From Streptomyces sp. CB00316 (lineage in GTDB: Bacteria; Actinomycetota; Actinomycetes; Streptomycetales; Streptomycetaceae), in assembly GCF_001905595.1 (NCBI RefSeq), contig NZ_LIXI01000012.1, positions 181,888 to 245,887 on the forward strand: a stretch of DNA of 64,000 nucleotides, read 5' to 3'. A program made the translations under genes and the position numbers. This document shows positions 1 through 8,163 of the stretch, one piece after another (within the stretch, counting starts at the first letter, position 1; each line of letters starts with the position of its first letter). The notes under the pieces were generated by a model. It was not told the DNA's origin. It ran no database searches and saw nothing but the letters and a program-made list of their open reading frames with translations.

Positions 1-1
1 G

Positions 2-169
2 TTCCAGTACGACATGGTCAAGGCGGCCCCGGCCTTCCAGCTCTCCTGGGACCAGGCGTACCCCCAGTCGGCGGCCACCGCGATGTACCAGTCCCTCCAG
101 CAGTTCTTCAACGGCTCGATGGACGAGGAGGCCTTCATCAAGGCCATGCAGGCGCTGCCGACCTCGTGA
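2..169 (+). CDS. ABC sugar transporter, solute-binding protein (C-terminal end only)
   Basis: Only the last 55 codons lie in the window; the gene enters from the left edge in the frame whose codons begin at base 2 and stops at TGA 167-169. The residues end in a helix of the form FIKAMQALPTS, preceded by aromatic and Gln/Ala-rich helices, which is the usual C-terminus of family 1 extracellular solute-binding lipoproteins. The next gene, a permease, can start at GTG 166 and so overlaps the stop by four bases (GTGA), which is typical of a binding-protein/permease/permease operon. By context it delivers an oligosaccharide to the two permeases that follow. The assignment rests on the short tail plus operon order, so the exact sugar cannot be read from this fragment. 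Confidence 0.75.
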   Translation, partial: FQYDMVKAAPAFQLSWDQAYPQSAATAMYQSLQQFFNGSMDEEAFIKAMQALPTS

Positions 170-1137
170 GCTCACTGAGATCCGGACTCGGAACAGCTGA
201 CATGACCCGAACCCCACCACCCTCGGCGGACAGCGGGACGGCCAGGAGGGCCGGCTCGTCCGGCATCGGAGCGGGCCGCCCGGGATTCCTCTGGGCGGCC
301 CCCGCCGCCGTCTTCTTCGGCCTCTTCGCCATCGTCCCGCTCATCATGGTCGCCGTCCTCTCCTTCGCCAGCTGGGACGGTCTGAGCGACCCGGATTTCG
401 CCGGCCTCGACAACTGGAGGAAGCTTCTCGACGACCCCGTCATGATCAAGAGTCTCTGGCTGAGCGTCCTGCTCACCGTGCTCGGGGTCGTCGTCCAGAC
501 CCCGCTCAGCATCCTGCTCGGGGTCTGGGCGGCGGGGCACCAGCGCAACCGGGCCGTCCTGTCCGCCATCTACTTCGTCCCGATGCTGCTGTCCATCGCG
601 GCCGTGTCCGTACTGTGGCGCGCCGTCCTGGACCCGAACCTCGGTGTCCCCGCGCACGCCACATGGCTGTTCGGCGACGGCAACCTGTTCGGGACGCAGG
701 CCACGGCCATCGGCGTCCTGGTCTTCGTCAGCACCTGGCAGTTCACCCCTCTGCACACGCTGATCTACCAGGGCGCGGCGCGCGCGGTGCCGCCGGTCCT
801 CTACCAGGCGGCGCAGATCGACGGCGCGGGCACGGTGCGGCAGTTCTTCCACATCACGCTGCCGCAGCTCCGCAACTCGATCATCACCTCGATGATCCTG
901 ATGGTGGTCGGCGGCCTCACGACCTTCGACACCGTGCTCATCCTGACCCAGGGCGGACCGGGAAGCGACACCACCATCAGCGCGTACTACATGTACCAGA
1001 AGGCGTTCAAGAGCTTCGACTACGGAGCGGCGTCCACCATCGCCCTCCTCCTGGTCCTCGTCTCCACGGTCATCTCGCTGATCGTGGTGCGGCTCTCGGG
1101 CTACGACAAGATGCGCAGCACCATGGAGGGACTGTGA
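166..1137 (+). CDS. ABC sugar transporter permease, MalF/UgpA-type
   Basis: 323 residues if GTG 166 is used; an in-frame ATG at 202 would give 311. The first ~40 residues are hydrophilic, then about six hydrophobic segments follow (first one near residue 45, AAVFFGLFAIVPLIMVAVL). The permease EAA loop is visible as QAAQIDGAGTVRQFFHITLP, the site that docks on the ATPase subunit. It is the first of two inner-membrane channel subunits of a carbohydrate importer. It is overlapped by four bases at each end (GTGA with the binding protein, GTGA with the second permease), so the operon is translationally coupled. No dedicated ATPase is present here, as is usual in Streptomyces, where a shared MsiK-type ATPase serves many sugar importers (family knowledge). 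Order and partner hydrolase resemble bxlF of the xylobiose-type bxlEFGA operons. Confidence 0.9.
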   Translation: MSSLRSGLGTADMTRTPPPSADSGTARRAGSSGIGAGRPGFLWAAPAAVFFGLFAIVPLIMVAVLSFASWDGLSDPDFAGLDNWRKLLDDPVMIKSLWLSVLLTVLGVVVQTPLSILLGVWAAGHQRNRAVLSAIYFVPMLLSIAAVSVLWRAVLDPNLGVPAHATWLFGDGNLFGTQATAIGVLVFVSTWQFTPLHTLIYQGAARAVPPVLYQAAQIDGAGTVRQFFHITLPQLRNSIITSMILMVVGGLTTFDTVLILTQGGPGSDTTISAYYMYQKAFKSFDYGAASTIALLLVLVSTVISLIVVRLSGYDKMRSTMEGL

Positions 1138-1955
1138 GGAAGAGCCGTCCCAACTACTTCGCCGGTTTCGGCTCACTGGTCTGGCTCCTCGTGGTGGGGC
1201 TGCCGCTGTACGTGATGCTCGTCGCCACGTTCCAGTCGCGCCCCGACTACGCGGCGAACGGCCCGCTGGCCTTCCCCGAGCACTTCACGCTCGACAACTA
1301 CGTCAACGACCTCAACAGCGGCTTCGCGCAGTACTTCCTCAACACGGTCATCGTCACCGTGTGCGTCGTGGGCATCGTCGTGCTGCTCGTCCCGCCGCTG
1401 GCGTACACCATCGTCAGGAGCCGGGGCCGCGCCACCACCACGGTCTTCCGGCTGTTCCTCCTGGGCCTGGCGATCCCCTCGCAGGCGGTCATCGTCCCGA
1501 TGTTCTTCATCATCAGCGAGGCCGGTCTCTACGACAATCTCATCGGTGTCATCCTCCCGACGGCGGCCTTCGCCATGCCGGTGTGCGCCCTGATCCTGAC
1601 GGGCGTGATGCGTGACATCACCCCCGATCTGTACGAGGCGATGACGATGGACGGTGCCTCGTCCCGGCGGGTCTTCTTCCAGCTGGTGCTGCCGCTGTCC
1701 AAGAGCGGGGTCTCGACGATCGTCGTCTTCTCCGCGCTCCAGGCGTGGAACGGCTTCCTCTTCCCCCTCGTTCTGACGCAGTCGGTGGAGACCAAGGTGA
1801 TCACCCTGGGGCTCTACGACTTCCAGACGGAACGCGGAGTCGACACCCCCGGCCTGCTCGCCGCGGTCGTCCTGTCCATGCTCCCCATCCTGATCGTCTA
1901 CCTGTTCGCACGCCGGGCCCTGGTCCAGGGGCTCATGGGGGTAGGAGGAAAGTGA
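1134..1955 (+). CDS. ABC sugar transporter permease, MalG/UgpE-type
   Basis: 273 residues from GTG 1134, which overlaps the stop of the first permease (GTGA). The protein begins with a short basic leader (MRKSRPNYFAG) and a membrane segment, then five further hydrophobic segments. The EAA loop reads EAMTMDGASSRRVFFQLVLP. A longer upstream reading in this frame is a shadow of the first permease and lacks a ribosome site. It pairs with the upstream permease to make the transmembrane channel of a carbohydrate importer. Its stop overlaps the GTG of the GH3 enzyme, so uptake and intracellular hydrolysis are co-translated. Equivalent by position to bxlG in bxlEFGA-like operons; sugar specificity is inferred only from the hydrolase next door. 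Confidence 0.92.
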   Translation: MRKSRPNYFAGFGSLVWLLVVGLPLYVMLVATFQSRPDYAANGPLAFPEHFTLDNYVNDLNSGFAQYFLNTVIVTVCVVGIVVLLVPPLAYTIVRSRGRATTTVFRLFLLGLAIPSQAVIVPMFFIISEAGLYDNLIGVILPTAAFAMPVCALILTGVMRDITPDLYEAMTMDGASSRRVFFQLVLPLSKSGVSTIVVFSALQAWNGFLFPLVLTQSVETKVITLGLYDFQTERGVDTPGLLAAVVLSMLPILIVYLFARRALVQGLMGVGGK

Positions 1956-4405
1956 CCGCCAACAGCGACAAAGCGACCGCCGCCACCGACCACCGCACCG
2001 GGCCCTGGCGCGATCCCACCCTCGCTCCCGAGGCCAGGGCCGACGCCCTGATCGCCGCCATGACCCTCCAGGAGAAGGTCTCCCAGCTCTTCGGCGTCTG
2101 GGTGGGCGCGTCCGACGAAGGCGCCGAAGTCGCCCCGTTCCAGCACGACATGGAGGAGGCCGTCGCCCTCGACGACCTCCTCCCGCACGGCCTCGGCCAG
2201 CTGACCCGCCCGTTCGGAACGGCCCCGGTCGACCCGGCCGTGGGCGCCCTCTCGCTGTCGCGCACCCAGGAGCGCGTCGCCGGGGCGAACCGCTTCGGCA
2301 TACCGGCGCTCGCCCATGAGGAATGCCTTGCGGGCTTCGCCGCCTGGGGCGCGACCGCCTACCCGGTGCCGCTGTCCTGGGGTGCCACCTTCCACCCGGA
2401 GCTGATTCGTGAGATGGCCGCCGCGATCGGCCGCGACATGCGGTCCGTCGGCGTGCACCAGGGGCTCGCCCCCGTACTCGACGTCGTACGCGACGCACGC
2501 TGGGGCCGCGTCGAGGAGACCATCGGCGAGGACCCGTACCTGGTGGGGACGGTCGCCACCGCCTATGTACGGGGACTGGAGTCGGCCGGGATCGTCGCCA
2601 CGCTCAAACACTTCGCCGGGTACTCCGCCTCACGGGCCGGCCGCAACCTCGCCCCCGTGGGCATGGGGGCGCGGGAGCGGGCCGACATCATCCTGACCCC
2701 GTTCGAGATGGCCGTACGCGAAAGCGGCGTACGGTCCGTCATGCACGCCTACACCGACACCGACGGAATCCCCTCCGCGGCCGACGGGCCGCTGCTGACC
2801 GGACTGCTCCGCGACACCTGGGGCTTCGAGGGGACCGTCGTCGCGGACTACTTCGGCATCGCGTTCCTGAAGACGCTGCACGGCGTCGCGGGGACCTTCG
2901 GGGAGGCGGCCGGTGCGGCGCTCGGCGCGGGCGTGGACGTGGAACTGCCGACCGTCAGCACGTTCGGCAGCCCGCTGACCGACGCGATCGCCAAGGGGCT
3001 CGTACCCGAGGCGCTGGTGGACCGCGCGGTACGCCGAGTGCTGGTCCAGAAAGCTCAGTTGGGGCTGCTGGACGCGGACTGGAGGCCGGTGCCGCCGGTG
3101 CTCGCCGCCGCGGAAGTGGAAGGCCGCGTGGGCGGATCGGCGGGCGGAGACTCAGAGGGGCTGCGCGGGACCGTGCGTCTCGACACCGACGAGAACCGCG
3201 CGCTCGCCCGCCGCGTCGCCGAGCAGGCCGTCGTACTCCTGCGCAACGACGGCACCCTGCCCCTGACGGCGGAAGCGGCCGCCGGAGCCCCGGCCCGTAT
3301 CGCCCTCATCGGGCCCAACGCCGACACCCCGACGGCGGTCCTCGGCTGCTATGCCTTTCCCGTCCACGTGGGCGGCCAGCACCCCGAGACGCCGCTCGGC
3401 ATCGAACTGCCCACCCTGTACGAGGCGTGTGCGGCGGAGTTCCCCGACAGCGAGATCGTCACCGCGCGGGGTGCGGACATCGACACCCCGGACACCGGGG
3501 GCTTCGATGATGCCGTCGAACTGGCCAGGGGCGCCGACCTCGTGATCGTCGCACTCGGCGACTGGGCCGGTCTCTTCGGGCGCGGCACGAGCGGGGAGGG
3601 CTGCGACGCGGAGAACCTGGCACTCCCCGGTGTCCAGCAGCAGCTGCTCGACGCCCTCCTCGACGCGGGCACCCCCGTCGTCGTCGTCCTGCTCGCCGGA
3701 CGCCCCTACGCCCTCGGGCGCGCGGTGCATGAGGCGGCCGCGATCGTGCAGTCGTTCTTCCCCGGCGAGGAAGGAACGAGGGCCATCGCCTCGGTGCTCA
3801 GCGGTCGCACCGACCCGTCCGGCCGACTGCCCGTCAGCGTGCCGCGCCACCCGGGCTCCCAGCCCTCCACCTACCTGGCGGCGCGGCTGGGCCACTCCAG
3901 CGAGGTGTCCAGTGTCGATCCGACCCCGGCGTTCGGGTTCGGCCACGGTCTGACCTACACCGCCTTCGAGTGGAGCGACCTCGTCGTTGAGCGTGGAGAG
4001 GCTTCTACGGAAGGGGAGTTCGCGCTCTTCTGCACCGTCCGCAACACCGGTGCGCGGGCGGGGACCGAAGTGGTCCAGGTGTATCTGCACGACCCGGTCG
4101 CCTCCGTGGTCCAGCCGGTGCAGCGCCTCATCGGGTACGTGCGTCTCGACCTGGATCCCGGACGGGCGGCCAGGGTACGGGTGACGGTCCCGGCGGACCT
4201 CGCGTCCTTCACGGGCCGCGACGGCCACCGGATCGTCGAGCCGGGCGATCTGGAACTGCGGCTGAGCGCGTCGAGCACCGACACGCGCCTCACCGCCCGG
4301 GTCACGCTGACGGGGCCGGTGCGGACGGTCGACCACACCCGGCGGCTGCACATGGGCGCCGCGACCGACCTCCTCACGGACGCGCCGCAGCCCCGCGCAC
4401 ACTGA
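1952..4405 (+). CDS. Glycoside hydrolase family 3, beta-glucosidase/beta-xylosidase
   Basis: 817 residues from GTG 1952, chosen because GTAGGAGGAAA lies just upstream and the start overlaps the permease stop (GTGA). No signal peptide, so it acts in the cytoplasm on imported oligosaccharides. The N-terminal GH3 barrel carries LKHFAGYS and the nucleophile motif VVADYFGI, with Asp299 as the predicted catalytic nucleophile. The C-terminal GH3 sandwich follows (LIGPNADT, VVVLLAGRPYALG, FGFGHGLTYTAF) and a fibronectin-III-like domain ends the protein (RNTGARAGTEVVQVYLHDP). This domain order and length match bacterial GH3 beta-xylosidases and beta-glucosidases. The operon layout of binding protein, two permeases and GH3 matches the bxlEFG-bxlA arrangement known in Streptomyces, so xylobiose or a related beta-glycoside is the best guess, but cellobiose-type substrates are not excluded. 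Confidence 0.92.
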   Translation: MTANSDKATAATDHRTGPWRDPTLAPEARADALIAAMTLQEKVSQLFGVWVGASDEGAEVAPFQHDMEEAVALDDLLPHGLGQLTRPFGTAPVDPAVGALSLSRTQERVAGANRFGIPALAHEECLAGFAAWGATAYPVPLSWGATFHPELIREMAAAIGRDMRSVGVHQGLAPVLDVVRDARWGRVEETIGEDPYLVGTVATAYVRGLESAGIVATLKHFAGYSASRAGRNLAPVGMGARERADIILTPFEMAVRESGVRSVMHAYTDTDGIPSAADGPLLTGLLRDTWGFEGTVVADYFGIAFLKTLHGVAGTFGEAAGAALGAGVDVELPTVSTFGSPLTDAIAKGLVPEALVDRAVRRVLVQKAQLGLLDADWRPVPPVLAAAEVEGRVGGSAGGDSEGLRGTVRLDTDENRALARRVAEQAVVLLRNDGTLPLTAEAAAGAPARIALIGPNADTPTAVLGCYAFPVHVGGQHPETPLGIELPTLYEACAAEFPDSEIVTARGADIDTPDTGGFDDAVELARGADLVIVALGDWAGLFGRGTSGEGCDAENLALPGVQQQLLDALLDAGTPVVVVLLAGRPYALGRAVHEAAAIVQSFFPGEEGTRAIASVLSGRTDPSGRLPVSVPRHPGSQPSTYLAARLGHSSEVSSVDPTPAFGFGHGLTYTAFEWSDLVVERGEASTEGEFALFCTVRNTGARAGTEVVQVYLHDPVASVVQPVQRLIGYVRLDLDPGRAARVRVTVPADLASFTGRDGHRIVEPGDLELRLSASSTDTRLTARVTLTGPVRTVDHTRRLHMGAATDLLTDAPQPRAH

Positions 4406-4410
4406 CCGGA

Positions 4411-4449
4411 AGGGCCTTCACGGGTGGGACGACCACCCGTGAAGGCCCT
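4411..4449. terminator. Perfect hairpin terminator between convergent operons
   Basis: A perfect 17-bp inverted repeat (left arm 4411-4427, loop GACGA, right arm 4433-4449) starts five bases after the GH3 stop. It sits between the + strand sugar operon and the - strand lectin gene, so it can end both transcripts. There is no clear T tract, which is common in Streptomyces. Confidence 0.85.
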
Positions 4450-4666
4450 CCGGCCCGGCGGCGAGGACCTCGCCGAACACCGCAGCGACTCTCCGCCCGG
4501 CGAAGGACGCCCCGGGCGTGCCGCGGCAGGTGCCGACCGAGGCCCCCGCTCCGGTGGCCGTCGGTGAGCGGCATCTCGGACGCGAAGTCCTTCGGATACG
4601 TGTTCAGGTCCGTGCCGGTGAGGCCGCGCCACCGCCTCCCTCGCCCGTACGCGAGAAGCCGGCAGG

Positions 4667-5674
4667 TCAGGTCGACCAGACCACTTGGCCGTTGTGGACG
4701 ATGACCACCTTGGCGTCGGGGCGGAGGACCATCTGGGCGCCTCCGAAATCGTGGGTCTTCGAGGCCCAGATGGCGCGGTCGTCGCCGTTGTGGATGACCA
4801 GGTTGCCGTCCGGCTGGAAGATCGCCCGGTGGTTCTCGCCGAAGGTCATCGCCGCCCAGATGGGCTTGTTCCGCTCGTTGTAGACGACGAGGTTGCCGTC
4901 CTGCTGCATCGTCATACGGATGCGGTTCGTGGCCCAGGACTGGCCGACCCCGATGGAGCTGGTCGCGGAGACCGTCTGGGTGCCCCAGTTCGGCTTGGGG
5001 GCCGCCTTGGGCGTCGGCTTCGGTGAGGCCTTGGGTGTCGGTTTCGGTGAGGCCTTCGGCTTCGGCTTCTCGGTGGGGGCGCTCGTCCGGGGTCCGGGCG
5101 GGGGCGCGGGTGCCGCGGGGGCGGGGGCGACCTTCGGAGGGGTGACCTTCTTCGGCTCGGTCGGGGACGGTGTGGGCTTCACCGCCACGTAGTCCTCCAG
5201 AGCCGCCGGAGCCGATTCAGGGTTGAGCACCGTGTCGGCGCTCCCGGCCACCGGTGCGGTCGCGGTGTTGCGGGGCTCCTCGTCGTTCGCGCTGCCCATC
5301 AGGAGCACGGGGATCGCGACCAGGGCCGCGCCGACGAACACGGCCCCCGCCAGGACCGGGGTGCGGGGGCGGCCTCGGTCGGCCGCCGTGAGCGTCCTGG
5401 TCTCCGGCGCGGTCCCGACGGCCGCCGCGAGGGCGGCGCCCTCCGCGCGGGTTTCCTCGGGTGCCTTGGCCGTCTCGGCCGACGCGGCGGGCTCGGGCGC
5501 ACCGGGCTCGGGTGTGGCGGGCGCCTTCTCCTCCGTGGCAGAGGCGCTGGGCTCCGTCTCGGCCGTCGGCTCGGCGGCCGGTGTCTCCTTCGACGGTGCG
5601 GCGGGGTCGGCCTCCTCCACGCGGTCGGTGGCCGTCGCGGTGGTGGGGCCGGGGGTGGGATGCTCGGGGGGCAT
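4667..5674 (-). CDS. Membrane-anchored bulb-type (mannose-binding) lectin domain protein
   Basis: 335 residues from ATG 5674, preferred over longer readings because a GAGGAGG site lies about nine bases upstream. The N-terminal ~110 residues are Ala/Glu/Pro-rich and disordered-looking. One transmembrane helix follows (VLAGAVFVGAALVAIPVLLMG), then a Pro/Lys-rich linker with repeated KPTPKASP units, then a C-terminal bulb-type lectin of about 105 residues. Its three beta-prism subdomains are visible as QQDGNLVVYN, QPDGNLVIHN and RPDAKVVIVH; the first two fit the QxDxNxVxY mannose-site consensus closely and the third is degenerate. Topology would place the lectin outside the cell. The N-terminus and membrane segment are paralogous to the ricin-type protein at 6637-8019, suggesting a cell-wall or glycan-contacting pair at the edge of the T7SS locus. 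Function beyond glycan binding is unknown. Confidence 0.85.
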   Translation of the reverse strand: MPPEHPTPGPTTATATDRVEEADPAAPSKETPAAEPTAETEPSASATEEKAPATPEPGAPEPAASAETAKAPEETRAEGAALAAAVGTAPETRTLTAADRGRPRTPVLAGAVFVGAALVAIPVLLMGSANDEEPRNTATAPVAGSADTVLNPESAPAALEDYVAVKPTPSPTEPKKVTPPKVAPAPAAPAPPPGPRTSAPTEKPKPKASPKPTPKASPKPTPKAAPKPNWGTQTVSATSSIGVGQSWATNRIRMTMQQDGNLVVYNERNKPIWAAMTFGENHRAIFQPDGNLVIHNGDDRAIWASKTHDFGGAQMVLRPDAKVVIVHNGQVVWST

Positions 5675-5959
5675 GCGGTGACTCCTCCTCGGTGGCGCGC
5701 CCAACGTAGCCCGTCGTGGGGGGAGTGGGCGGTGTCTCGCCCCGTACGCTCCCGTCGCTTTGTCCGCCTGCGCCTCACTGGTCCCGGAAAGTTCTCCGTT
5801 CGGGCAGTAAACGGGCACGTGGGCGGGCTATTCGGAGCTCCCGCCGCGCGCCGTGATCGAGGCTCGTATGACATCCTGTTGGCTTCCCGATCTGATCACT
5901 GTCGGCGGTGCGCTGAGAACGTCCGGCGCTCAAGAATTCGTACGGAGCCAAGAGTTCAG
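5675..5959. promoter_or_regulatory. Divergent promoter region (lectin gene / T7SS-associated gene)
   Basis: 285 bases separate the start codons of two divergent genes, so promoters for both must lie here or close by. I found no -35/-10 pair or operator that I would defend. The 5' portion next to the lectin gene carries its GAGGAGG ribosome site on the minus strand. Confidence 0.4.
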
Positions 5960-6640
5960 GTGGAGAATTCGACCGGAGAGCCGCAAGAGGGCCCACAGGG
6001 CGTTCCGTTGGCCTTTCCCGACGCCTCCCTGGTGCCGGAAGCCGTGAAGGACGCTGCTCGTCGGGCGCCGGGGCACTGGGTCGGGATCGTCGATCCGGAG
6101 TGGACGCAGGAGCGGACGCCGCCGGAGTGGGCAGTTCTGGGGGAGTGGCAGTCGGACGCGAGCGGGGACGTGGGGGCGTACCGCGCCAACCCGGCGTACC
6201 GGCCCTCGGCCCGCGTCCTCGGGTGGCCGGAGCCCACCGATCCGGTCGACGCGGCGGCTCAGCGGGCCGCGACCGGATACGGCACGGTCGACGAGGCGCT
6301 GGCCGCCCTCGCGGACGCGGACGTCACCGTCGTGCGCGGGCCGGACGGCGGGCCGCTCGTGGCCGCGGGGCGGGGCGGGACACCGGTGGTGCTCCTGTTC
6401 ACCTCGTCCACACACGAATTCATGTCCGCGGCACTTCACCATGACACGGTGTCCGCACGGGAGCTGGCCGAGTCGGTGACGGCGGTCGGAGCCCTGTTGT
6501 CGGTCAACCCCGGTGCCGCGGCACCCCTGCTCGTCCCGGCCGACAGCCTTTTCGAGCCCCTGGACCCCGCCCCCGCGGCCGGGACGGGCGGCCCCCACTC
6601 GACCGAACCCCGGCCCCACACCACAGGGAGGACACCGTGA
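5960..6640 (+). CDS. Type VII secretion system-associated protein, SseB-like (paralogue 1)
   Basis: 226 residues from GTG 5960; earlier in-frame codons are non-conserved and lack a ribosome site (a GGAG lies about 13 bases upstream of 5960). The core is clearly paralogous to the gene at 53123-53737: both carry a PEWAV-(I/L)G(E/Q)W segment, a NPxYRPS segment, the block GWPEPTD.VD.A.Q.A.TGYG, an Asp/Val-rich strand pair and a C-terminal SseB-like half. Such ~200-residue proteins accompany actinobacterial T7SS loci; their biochemical role is not established, with chaperone or effector-binding roles usually assumed. The C-terminal ~25 residues are a low-complexity Pro/Thr tail absent from the paralogue. 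The stop overlaps the GTG of the ricin-lectin gene by four bases, so the two are co-translated. Confidence 0.8.
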   Translation: MENSTGEPQEGPQGVPLAFPDASLVPEAVKDAARRAPGHWVGIVDPEWTQERTPPEWAVLGEWQSDASGDVGAYRANPAYRPSARVLGWPEPTDPVDAAAQRAATGYGTVDEALAALADADVTVVRGPDGGPLVAAGRGGTPVVLLFTSSTHEFMSAALHHDTVSARELAESVTAVGALLSVNPGAAAPLLVPADSLFEPLDPAPAAGTGGPHSTEPRPHTTGRTP

Positions 6641-8019
6641 CGCGTTCGTCGTCGTCCCCGAAGACCCCCGCTTCCCTTGAGGCTCGTACGGAGTCCGGTG
6701 CCGAGGGTGACGGCACGGCCGTGAACTCCGCCGCGGGCGTCACTCCCGTCGCCTCCGGTGCTTCCACCGTGCCGACCACGGCAGCAGCGCCCGACTCCGA
6801 GCCCGTACAGGCGAAGACCGAAGAGGCCGCCGCCCCGAAGGCATTGGAGGGCGAGAAGTCCGGAGAGCCCCAGGCCCCCGGGTCCGACAAGTCCGGGGAG
6901 TCCCAGGCCCCCGAGGCCGAGAAGCCCGGAGCACCCAAGTCCGCCGAGGCCACTGCCAGTACCGCCGGCACCGCAGCCGCCGAGCCCGGGTCCGCGACCT
7001 CCGGGGCCCCGGCCGACGCCGCGGGGGCTGAGCCCGGAGCCCGCGAGGCCGCCCCGGACTCCGATCCCGACCCCAGTGCCTCCGCCGCCGCCCAGAGCCG
7101 GCTCCCCGCCCTCGTGCGGACCATGAGCGCCACCGCCATCGGCCAGCCGCGGCAGGAGGCCGGTCCCGTGGGACGGCCGGGCAGGGCCGCACTCGCGGGC
7201 GCGGCGGTCGTGGGAGCGCTACTGGTGTCGGTGCCCTTCCTCGTGCTCGCCGGGAACAACGACGACGGGCCCAAGCGGACGAACGCGGCGGCGGCCGGGA
7301 CCGTCCTCGACGGGAGCGGGCAGGAGGCGCCGGGCGAGTTCGCCGTCACCGCGCCCGAGACCAGCGCGCCCGCCGAGGACGAGAAAGGGAAGGGGAAGAC
7401 GGACGAGGAGAAGCCGGAGAAGGGCGGCAACCCCGTCCCGGTCATTCCGCCGGCCGCGCCTTCCGGCGGCGGCCCGGAGGAGGCGAAGAAGCCCGGCGCC
7501 CCCAAGGACCCGCCGAAGCAGGCCGATCCGCCCAAGGCGCAGCCCGAGGCGCAGCCCGAGGCGCAGCCCAAGGCGGAGAGCGGCGCCGCCGAGAACCAGC
7601 CCGCCAAGGCCAAGCCCGCCGTCACGTTCAGCGGGCCCGTCTCCTTCCGCAGCCATCTCTCCGGCCGCTGCATCGATGTGCCCGGCCACAACTTCAACGA
7701 CGGCCAGCCGCTGTTCATGTGGGACTGCAACGGCGCCGAAGCCCAGCAGTGGCGCTTCGGCTCCGACGGCACCATCCGGGCCAGGGACAAGTGCCTGGAC
7801 GTGGCCAACGCGAACTTCGGCAACGGCACGCCCATCCAGCTCGCCTGGTGCAACGGCTCCGCCGCCCAGAAGTTCACTCTGAACGGGGCCCACGACCTGG
7901 TCAACACCGTCGTCGGCAAGTGCGTCGACATTCCGAACCACAGCACGAGCAGGGGCCCGTCCACATATCTGGTCCTGTGGGAGTGCACGGGCAACGACAA
8001 TCAGAAGTGGAGCACCTGA
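6637..8019 (+). CDS. Membrane-anchored ricin B-type (beta-trefoil) lectin domain protein
   Basis: 460 residues from GTG 6637, which has GGGAGGACACC upstream and overlaps the previous stop. Residues 1-180 are an Ala/Glu/Pro/Ser-rich, disordered-looking region. A single membrane helix follows (ALAGAAVVGALLVSVPFLVLA), then a Pro/Lys/Glu-rich linker with repeated QPEA units. The last ~125 residues form a ricin-type beta-trefoil. Its repeats are visible as SGRCIDVPGHNFNDGQPL, RDKCLDVANANFGNGTPIQ and VGKCVDIPNHSTSRGP, ending in WECTGNDNQKWS with QxW-type motifs and paired cysteines. The N-terminal half and membrane segment resemble those of the divergent lectin gene at 4667-5674, so the two are paralogues in which the extracellular lectin fold has been exchanged. 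Likely binds cell-wall or environmental glycans; link to secretion is by position only. Confidence 0.88.
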   Translation: MTRSSSSPKTPASLEARTESGAEGDGTAVNSAAGVTPVASGASTVPTTAAAPDSEPVQAKTEEAAAPKALEGEKSGEPQAPGSDKSGESQAPEAEKPGAPKSAEATASTAGTAAAEPGSATSGAPADAAGAEPGAREAAPDSDPDPSASAAAQSRLPALVRTMSATAIGQPRQEAGPVGRPGRAALAGAAVVGALLVSVPFLVLAGNNDDGPKRTNAAAAGTVLDGSGQEAPGEFAVTAPETSAPAEDEKGKGKTDEEKPEKGGNPVPVIPPAAPSGGGPEEAKKPGAPKDPPKQADPPKAQPEAQPEAQPKAESGAAENQPAKAKPAVTFSGPVSFRSHLSGRCIDVPGHNFNDGQPLFMWDCNGAEAQQWRFGSDGTIRARDKCLDVANANFGNGTPIQLAWCNGSAAQKFTLNGAHDLVNTVVGKCVDIPNHSTSRGPSTYLVLWECTGNDNQKWST

Positions 8020-8163
8020 CCCGGAGGTCCGGAGACCCGGAGCCCCGCTCCCGGCCTCCGCGTGCCGCCCGGGCCAGGCATGATGGCATCGCCGGACCGC
8101 CTCACGGCCCCCGGCGGAAAGCGGCGTCCGGACAGGGCGCCGCCGTAGCAAGGAGGTTGGTGC

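Noticed and set aside
4450..4640. Possible minus-strand coding remnant (TGTDLNTYPKDFASEMPLT) next to the lectin stop
   Set aside because: The stretch reads protein-like for about 20 residues, then turns Arg-rich; no start and no match I can name. Too short to report as a gene.
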